A stretch of DNA of 64,000 bases from Leucocoprinus leucothites (Eukaryota; Basidiomycota; Agaricomycetes; Agaricales; Agaricaceae): positions 434,001 through 498,000 of the forward strand of contig JAACJO010000016.1 in NCBI GenBank assembly GCA_013368445.1, written 5' to 3'. The notes under the pieces are model-generated. The model made no database searches and had not been told where the DNA came from. It saw only the letters and a list, made by a program, of their open reading frames with translations. Position numbers and translations under genes: made by a program. Below are positions 56,924-64,000 of the stretch, one piece after another; position 1 is the first letter of the stretch; every line of letters begins with the position of its first letter.

Positions 56924-58061
56924 TTAAGCCTCCAGCGAGTCCGCGCCAGCCGAAGTCGACCCAAAGCCGGATCGGTTTCCAGGTCTTTCCATTTCAGCAA
57001 CCATAAAATTGGTCAGCTCTGCCTCCTGTCTCTGTCTAAAGGCCCTGCCCACGGCAACCTGATGAATTATAACGACAGACGCGAAAGCCTAAATGAAATC
57101 CACATTTTTTTTAAAAAACCGACTGCGAGAGTGACAAACGTGAGGCTTACCTGACCCACGACTGCAACTGACGCTATGATAACACCAAAAAAAGCATTGA
57201 GCCCAATCCCTACAGCACCAGCAATCGTGATCGGTACGTTGATAGCGGCCGACTCCAACAAAATGCCAACAGTATGGAGGTAGCGTGATGTATCAACCTT
57301 CCCTCCAGTATATGCCATCATAGCCCTTCTATAGTTGAGTAGCCGAATAGTAATGAATAGTGTGGCGTATATGTTCAAGATGGCATTAGATATGAGTGCA
57401 GTTGTCTGGATCGCATTACCCGCGTTCATCAATGTCGTTCCTTCAGACGCCAGTAGAAATAGTGAGGCTGCTGTGCATCCCGTTACTGTTGGGTGCTACA
57501 TTGAGTGTTGTGCCCGCGTTGCTTCAAAATTGCCTTCTCACCGATACTCAGACACCACAGACCAGCTGGGAAAATCCAGAAAATATTTTGCCACCTTTTT
57601 GGACTATGGTACGAGGCAAGCTTTTGTATCATATAGCAACGCCAGACCTAAAAACACATGGTTAGGAAAAACTAGATCAGCCGTACCGCTAAACTTACGA
57701 GTAACCCATCAGCCAAGACGCACACAAAGACTGGAGTTATGTTGAGGGCAAAGTTCAACGCGCGAGTATACCTTTCAGCCTCCCTTGAAGTTGAATGGTA
57801 GTAGAGAATAGCGAAGCCATTACATCGGATAAACTGTTCTATAACAAATCCTGTTACGACGAAGAGGAGTGCTATAACGTATACTCGAAGGAGACGATGT
57901 TGCTTGAGCGTTTCTGGGTCTTGGTTTCTAGACAGCAGGAAGATGCATGATATCCCAAAGGAAATGAGTCCACCAGTGAGCAAAATAACAATTGATATCC
58001 CTATAGTGGACATCAGCTGGGAGTGCGTAGTATCATAGACTTCATGGGGAATGAGTGACAT
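56924..58061 (-). CDS. Seven-transmembrane-type membrane protein, Agaricomycete family
   Basis: Exons 58061-57699, 57647-57542, 57485-57151 and 57058-56924 all join in phase, giving 312 residues. Hydrophobic segments appear in order: STIGISIVILLTGGLISFGI; VYVIALLFVVTGFVIEQFI; ALNFALNITPVFVCVLADGL; WQNIFWIFPAGLWCLSI; a short one around CTAASLFLLAS; ISNAILNIYATLFITIRLLN; and ITIAGAVGIGLNAFFGVIIA. Motifs WRCYMI (after intron 1) and the RW--IFWIFP segment are typical of a family expanded in mushroom-forming fungi with no assigned function. The C-terminal tail is hydrophilic and ends DSLEA. Confidence 0.82.
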
Positions 58062-58664
58062 ATTCACTTAGTGAAAGGATGGGGCGTTTAGATGGGACTC
58101 TTGAAGGTCCTCCAGACTATCTATATCCGAGATTTTGAAATACGGATGACTTGAGGCATGATTGACGGCAACCATGATCAGGACGCCTCGTAACGGTGAT
58201 ATGGATATACCATAGTTAACGAGCGGTCATGATGAACTACTACCCACATCGAGGTTGACATCAATCACTCTTGGCTGGTCGGATTCCGGCCTGTCCCTGC
58301 TCGTCCACCAATCCTCTTCTATTTTCGACTAGACCTCCTTCGGTTCCCTAAGCGTTTACCAAGCTATTGAATTACCGAGACCTTATCTCTGACTGGAACC
58401 TCGAGCCATGCTTGGTCGCAAAATGCCAAGATGAGTGGCGGTTCGATGTAACTCTACCTTGAGTGATGCTGCCCACTTGCCTTATGGCCACCGCGAGATG
58501 AATTTATTCGGTAGGGAGTGATATCGCGACCGTTTGCTATGAGTGTAGCATTCGAAAATCGGAGATTGTATTGAAGAAGCGAAAGGTGTTTGCATATTTC
58601 AGAACGCTGCAACCATATCATCGGCTAAAAACACTGTTGTAGTACACGCCCCTAAGGAAAAACT
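58062..58664. other. Intergenic
   Basis: Upstream of the membrane-protein gene and downstream of the P450. No gene or repeat is supported. Confidence 0.5.
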
Positions 58665-61201
58665 TCAATCCAACAAGGTCATAACGAGAGGCATCTGAGG
58701 TCGCTTAGAATCCAATCCCTCAACGAATGGCCCGGCAACATTAGTCATTCTCCACTTGATTTTATGTGTTTTAGAAGGCTCGAACTTGAAGGTGCTGAGA
58801 AGACAAGCCAATACGACCTCTTTGAAAATAATCAGTGGACGGGCGTAAAAAATGCTCAGGCACCACTTACTCATTTCCAATTGAGAGAACTTGAAACCGC
58901 TAAAAAAAATGAAGTATTAGTGATATATATCAAGACAGCAGTGAGTAGGAATACAAACATGCAAGCTCTACCGCCTCCTAAGAACGTCATCCTAGGTAAG
59001 CCGGGATAAGTAACCATGATTCATCTCACAATCGAGTGCTCAGAGGCTCACAGATGAGAATAAATCCCAGGCATATGTGCATCCGAAACCGTTTTAGGAA
59101 GAGGTGAAAGCCACCGTTCGGGCTTCCATTCATTGGCGTCATCTCCCCATATGTCCGGATTGGTGTTCGAGCCCAAAATAGAAAGGATGATGTTGGTTCC
59201 GTTTGGAACCATAACCTCCACAAGTTCCTGGCCATTCGAGCCAATAACAGGCTTCGACAGAGGGAGTATCATATCTTTGCGTGCTCTGTCACGAAACGAG
59301 TGTCAACAGTCTACTTCGCCATTCTCTGATACTTGGCGTACGTTCTTATAGCCGCAAAATTCACGGGAGGATGTCTGTGGAGACCGGATCTCTGAGCATA
59401 GTGATTGCATAGACGAGAGGCCGAATACGTACACTCGAAGAGTTTCGCGACAGACCGCATCTAGATATGGTAGAGAGACGAGCTGATCATAGGACAATTG
59501 ACCATCCTTCTGGGCTTCCCGAATTTCGTTGCGCAGTCGAGTTTGGACATCGGGGTTAATTGAAAGCAAGTGGAGAATGCGTGACATTGCTGAGGAGGTC
59601 GTCTCCATTCCAGCAATCACAAAGGTCCTATTAGCAAAGAGTCAACTTTGTTTCACAAATCTCTCTATCACTCGGAGACACGAATGACGTACGAAACCTG
59701 GTGATCGAGGTCAGAGTTACCGTAAAATCATGACAACGGAGCGTACCTGTCCATAAACTTCCTCATCCGTCAGACGATCTGCTGCATCTGCCTCTGAGTT
59801 TGCCCTCACTTTGTCCCGTAAGCAAAAACATATCGATAGAAGTGATTTTCGAGAAACTTACTGAGAATACTGATGATATCTTTCTTTTCTAACATCTCCT
59901 TGGCGACGGTTGGGTCGCTGCTGTTCATGGCATCCTTCTTCATCTGTATGATATGGAGGGATGTATCATGCATGATATCGGTTAACTGCTTGATATCTTG
60001 GACCCTTTTCCAAGGAGTGTGTTCCACAATGAACCTCTTGATGCGCGGGAAATTAAACTTGACAGCAAAAGGGAAAACGAATTGATTGGAAAAAAATCCA
60101 AAGGCACCACCGGTAAGTAAACTGGGCAGGATATGTGAGGGATGGCTTAAACACATCAACTTATCACGTACGTGAATCTTTTCATGGAGTTTGAGTAGGG
60201 ATGATTCGGTTGATCGTCTACGAGATTATCAAAGGAGTAGCCCATCCCGCTCTGGCCGATCAACTCAAGTGCTGTTCTCGACATCCACCGGAGAACATCA
60301 ATTTCTTGACTACCGTCCTTGACCTTTGCCTTAAGAGTCGTCCGGAGCTTTGGAAATGATGAAGACATGAGCTCCAGACAGGTGTCAACGGTGGGTTTAA
60401 CGCACTCGCTCGGTAACTTCATAAAATAGTGGAACTAAGTGGGTCCGGGTGAGTTAAATCGGAGAATTTGGAAGTACTGTTAGCCTCACTCATTCCGCGC
60501 ATATGATTGATCGAAAACACAGGGTTCATCATTTTTCTCTGTTTTCTATGCTGATCGCCTTCAAAGACCGAGAATCAGCTTTTTGTACGTGGGATGTCGC
60601 ATAAGCTTACCCAAAGTCGCTAAAAGCCCTTCCCCGAGATACGTTTTATTTCGGCTATTGTAATGGTGAGATAATACGTCCTGAGATTGAAAGAGCTCAG
60701 ACTAACGTTATAAAGCCGGTTGACTCCTCGTAGATGTACTGATCCTTGACAAGGATGTGATGGAGGGCTTTTGGATCGAAGGCCAACAAAAGGCGTTCCT
60801 AATCTCACCGTCAACATTTCATCGGGAAGAAAGAAATTAAATCCTCACTCCCAATGCGCCAGTTATTCTTGATACCCGCCCATCTAAGCTCAAGGTTAAA
60901 CAGTCGTAAAGTGAGGTCGGGAAGGGGAACTCACAGCGATCGAGAACGTCTCTATGGTATTTCCAGCCATCAAAGTCAAACAGCTGCGGAATGTTACCTG
61001 CCGCGGTCGACGTCAGGTTCAGCGGCTTTAATCCAGCTATAAAATGTGGTATATACCTGAAAGGAGTGAATGAGACGGAGGCCCAGGAAGAATATCCAGA
61101 GGGGATTTGAGTAAGAAGCGCTTGCAGAGCTTCCAGATAACCCAAGATATTGCATATACCGAGGAAATACGAAGAGCGGCGAAAGCAGCACTGGCTATCA
61201 T
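58665..61201 (-). CDS. Cytochrome P450 monooxygenase, multi-exon
   Basis: Membrane-anchored heme monooxygenase. Start ATG 61201, with an N-terminal hydrophobic segment (MIASAAFAALRISSVYAISW) then the proline hinge LPGPPSHSLLSG. The first intron (about 61066-61007) joins in phase to NIPQLFDFDGWKYHRDV. Further exons: YEESTGF; TYLGEGLLATLGDQHRKQRK; WMSRTALELIGQSGMGYSFD; helix I FVIAGMETTSSAMSRI; helix K ETLRV (ExxR); PERW; and heme loop TFLGGGRACIGFKFSQLEM, which becomes contiguous only after removing an intron inside the Ile codon. The stop is TGA 58665-58667. The gene has ten or more introns. It resembles the basidiomycete CYP4-clan type by the WxxHRKQRKMMNPVF region. Substrate unknown. Confidence 0.9.
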
Positions 61202-61271
61202 CAGAGAAGCTTATTGGTACGAGAGGAGTGTATCGTGGGATGGTGATAGAGGAGTGTGATGGTCTGTCTCG

Positions 61272-61278
61272 TTTTATA
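61272..61278 (-). promoter_or_regulatory. TATA box of the P450 gene
   Basis: Reads TATAAAA on the minus strand, 71 bp upstream of the P450 ATG at 61201, a normal distance for a fungal core promoter. Confidence 0.6.
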
Positions 61279-62276
61279 AAGCCCCCAGGGTGCCTTCTAT
61301 AGATGCGACTCCACGGAAAAGAACCTGTTGCCTAATCTCTTCGAGGTCAGAAAGGCGGCTTCGGAGTCATGACACAATAAAACCTGACAACGTCCGAGCC
61401 ATCGCACACTCGGATATCTCATATGTGCTTTGTAGACTCTGATGTTGTGTGCCGACATAAAAGGACTCCCAAGCGAAGCTGGCCATCAAGTCCTAGCAGG
61501 AACTTCTCCAACATGCTTGCTGGGTGTATTTCCGTATTATGATGTCGGACAAATGAGTTTTAGACCTCGTAAGCTGGTATCTCGTCAGCTTTTGCGAAAC
61601 GGACACGAGTTTGAATACATTCACACCAACCCGGCTTGAATCCGGACTTTGAAGGGACCATCCAATCATATGTTCCTATGATAAATAAAGACTTGTCAGG
61701 GGACGTTGATGTCCATGAGAAGAGACGACTAGAAGTGCAAATGACATGTTTAGATGGACGTGAGTAGCCTTACTTTGTATTCTGAACAACACATAACGAT
61801 TAGATTACTATCATGTGACGCAGGTCTTCAAATTCTCACACATCTGAAGTGCTGCCGATGATTCTCTCAACTGATCTCAATTCTCCTTGGCAGTCTGACA
61901 TGCAAGGCTTCCTGGAACTTCTTTCTAACCCCCACGGTACAGGTCGATCTGTGGTTCTGGTATCTAGGCTCGATTACGTGCTCCGTCATTTTATATTAGC
62001 TCATACCAGAGGCGGTTTATCATTCAGTGCTTTGAAGTCTGGCATGCTGCTGCACTTCAAGTTATAGACGCTTGGTTATACTAGGGCTCCGTTATGCATG
62101 TCAATCTCCTTCTCTTATTAGTGTGGTAGACTGACCTTGAACCCAGGACTCAGTTCTCCAAGTCTCAAATCCAGACCTCGTCGTTTCCTTTCTCCCAATA
62201 TCTAGTTCGAGCTGCCAGTGAATTTGCGCAAGGTATCTATGTTTCCATGAATTTTCTTGCCTTCCCCACAATAAGA
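61279..62276. other. Intergenic
   Basis: No gene is supported. A plus-strand frame at 61849-62067 has protein-like Leu-rich composition but no motif, splice extension or family. The stretch ends at the tRNA gene. Confidence 0.4.
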
Positions 62277-62380
62277 GCTTCCGTGGCTCAGTTGGTTAGA
62301 GCGCCGGTCTCATATCTCAGTATGAGTAACCGTTTGGTTATCCAATCCGGAGATCACCAGTTCGATCCTGGTCGGGAGCA
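62277..62380 (+). tRNA. tRNA-Met (CAU), elongator type, with a 30-nt intron
   Basis: The acceptor stem GCTTCCG pairs with CGGGAGC (one T-G wobble), and A62380 is the discriminator. The D arm is GCTC...GAGC, the anticodon arm CCGGT-CTCATAA-TCCGG with anticodon CAT (62311-62313), and the T arm ACCAG-TTCGATC-CTGGT. The intron 62315-62344 follows position 37, the canonical place for nuclear tRNA introns, leaving a 74-nt mature tRNA. The B box GGTTCGANNCC-like sequence is agTTCGATCCt. A T-run (gttttt) after the gene would end Pol III transcription. The elongator type is inferred from similarity of the arms to eukaryotic elongator tRNA-Met. Confidence 0.93.
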
Positions 62381-62833
62381 TTCATGTTTTTGCCGCGATT
62401 TTCCATCGAATAAAAGCGTTGCCAAGAACATACGTTTCAATGCTCTCAAATTCCCTGCAGTCAGAAGTCCCGTTTCGACATTCCAAGGTCCTTAGATGAA
62501 GGCTATGAAGGGTACGAATATATATCCTGAATGTCTCTCCGTCCATCGTGCCATTCTACATTCATGGCGTTTACCTGCTGACGAAAGACAAGGTATTCTC
62601 AAAATCCAGATTAATGAACCTTTTAGATATGGATGGGCGAGAAAATCAGAGCCCACACTGGCAGCAGCGAAATTGATGACGCCATGATCGTAGCGGTGCT
62701 AACCAATTCTGGTTGCTTCCGGATCCATCAGCATCAGGGAATCTACCGTTGGGGAGCGCTCGGGAATATATAAATCAGCAAGTGCGCAGGAGCTAACCTT
62801 AGACCCGGCGCTAATCTTCTTCCTCCAGTCATT
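62381..62833. other. Intergenic with promoter of the next gene
   Basis: Apart from the TATA box noted separately, no feature is seen. A frame at 62496-62687 has no support. Confidence 0.4.
62767..62774 (+). promoter_or_regulatory. TATA box of the proline-rich repeat protein gene
   Basis: tatataaa, 60 bp upstream of ATG 62834. Confidence 0.6.
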
Positions 62834-63634
62834 ATGGATTTCTTGAAGAATCTCACACACGACGATACTAAACCAGAGGGTCAGTCCAAGCCTGCACCCA
62901 CACAGTCACACGAAGAACAGACCGATAACCTCCTCGAGAGGTTTGCCAACAAACTCCATATACCGGAAACCCCAGAACTCACTCAGCCCCCACCACCACC
63001 TCCTGCACCTGAAGATAAATCCCTCTTCGAGAAACTCGGTGATCAGCTGAGTGGCGAGGATACCAAACCACCCACTCCTCCTCAAACAGCCAAACACGGA
63101 CACGAGAGCATCTTTAATAAAATCGGTGATGCCGTCGATAACCTCAGCGGAAAACCGGCCTCTCCACCGCCTCCTCCCCCTGCCCCCGCTAAATCGGAGA
63201 ACATCTTTGACAAGATCGGTGATGCATTTTCAGGAGAAAGGCAGCATGCACCTCCCCCGCCCCCGCCTAAGCCTGAGGGGATTTTCGATAAGATCTCCGA
63301 TGCTCTGCGTGGTGGAAAGCACGAGCAGCCGCAGAAACCGCAGACTCTTGGAGATAAAATCGGGGATAAGGTGAATAACGCGTTTGGTGGTGGTGCTCGA
63401 GGTGAAGCACAGGAGGATCATCTAGACAAAGGTTCGTGATCGCCTGTGATCACTTCGGTCTTTGAAATCAGCAAAGATCTCATGAGTGTTGGAATAGCTA
63501 TTGATTTCGTGCAAGAACATGTTTTGAAGGAAGGCGCGCAGAGCAATGAGAGTGCGTTTGAACAGGCAAAGGATGAGCGGATCGCAGGCGTGCTTCGGCA
63601 CGTCATTGGGAAGGAGAAGAAGGACAATGAGTGA
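62834..63634 (+). CDS. Proline-rich protein with repeated IFDKIGDA units
   Basis: Exons 62834-63431 and 63498-63634 join in phase (AAA G|CT) across a 66-bp GTTCGT...ATAG intron, giving 244 residues. The body alternates short amphipathic units, LFEKLGDQLSG, IFNKIGDAVDNLSG, IFDKIGDAFSG, IFDKISDALRG and LGDKIGDKVNNAFGG, with Pro runs such as PPPPPPAPAKSE. The C-terminal exon has AIDFVQEHVLKEGAQSNESA and FEQAKDERIAGVLRHVIG, a helical block like that in CipC/stress-induced fungal proteins (from memory, not searched). No signal peptide is seen; it is probably soluble. The close TATA box fits an inducible gene. Confidence 0.8.
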
Positions 63635-64000
63635 CCGAGCTTTGATCCGGAGAGTGGATGATACCTTGTAATTGTACCATAATACCTTGACTGGCCTAGC
63701 GCGCCTGGATCATCTAACGACTGTGTATATCCTGAAATCGATGTACTGCTAATAAGACCGATTCTTTTACTTCTGCAAGACTCAATGATCCGTATCCTCA
63801 GCCAGCATTTCGATGTTGCAATACAGCTAGCAATATCTCCCATGAACGGGCCCGGTTTTGAAAAGTTTCTTGTTCGTCCATGCATGGAGAACAGTTGTGA
63901 TGTCCGAGTAATCGAACTATTTGACTCATGCTCGAAACCGTTGTACTTGGCTCACAACAATGAATTTCAGGCGTCCGACGGTGAATGAGGATGAAGGGAG
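63635..64000. other. 3' flank to window end
   Basis: No gene is supported. The open frame 63785-63988 lacks motif or splice support. Confidence 0.4.

Noticed and set aside
61849..62067. Plus-strand frame of 72 codons beside the tRNA
   Set aside because: No family, splice signal or promoter supports it.
63785..63988. Open frame near the window end
   Set aside because: 67 codons without motif or splice support, in the 3' flank of a plus-strand gene.

Overview
The window looks like nuclear DNA of a filamentous basidiomycete (Agaricomycetes). Genes are split by short GT-AG introns of about 45-120 bp, the housekeeping genes have clear fungal orthologues (SUV3, mS33/RSM27, CDC73, inositol polyphosphate multikinase), a tRNA-Met carries an intron, and there are F-box, P450 and multi-pass membrane families of the kind expanded in Agaricomycetes. 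A Cantharellales (Rhizoctonia-like) host is possible, but that is only an impression.

Layout. 1-7.9 kb is gene-poor: one credible five-exon gene of unknown function (6316-7116) and some coding-like relics. 7.9-11.6 kb is a complete hAT transposon with perfect 17-bp inverted repeats and an 8-bp target duplication; its transposase has an in-frame stop. 12.8-14.6 kb is an F-box gene broken by a one-base frameshift. 15.1-20.0 kb is a conserved block: SUV3 and the mitoribosomal protein mS33, head to head across about 80-120 bp, then a conserved-looking unknown protein.

20.5-52.6 kb is the accessory heart of the window. It is a duplicated cassette of three genes in fixed order and orientation, called here T (multi-pass membrane protein with a presumed outside domain), D (coiled coil plus DUF6697-like domain) and M (degraded, probably membrane protein). 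Two copies run on the minus strand (31.6-38.4 and 45.8-52.6 kb) and one on the plus strand (23.4-30.8 kb). Extra fragments lie at 26.5-27.3 and 42.7-45.4 kb. By reading the copies against each other, only one T (31643-33702) and one D (50631-52564) appear open; they sit in different cassette copies. Two related F-box genes flank the cassettes: a decayed one at 20.5-22.8 kb carrying an 872-bp Tigger/pogo-like relic, and an intact one at 40.7-42.3 kb beside an intronless P450-like gene. A 717-bp element with about 32-bp imperfect TIRs and a 10-bp direct repeat interrupts one cassette copy; the other copy keeps the empty site.

53.1-64 kb is mostly ordinary genes: CDC73 (Paf1 complex), IPMK, a small unknown gene, a 7-TM-like protein, a multi-exon P450 with intact motifs, intron-containing tRNA-Met(CAU), and a proline-rich repeat protein. 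Exon borders were set by hand from splice signals, reading phase and paralogue comparison; no database search was possible.
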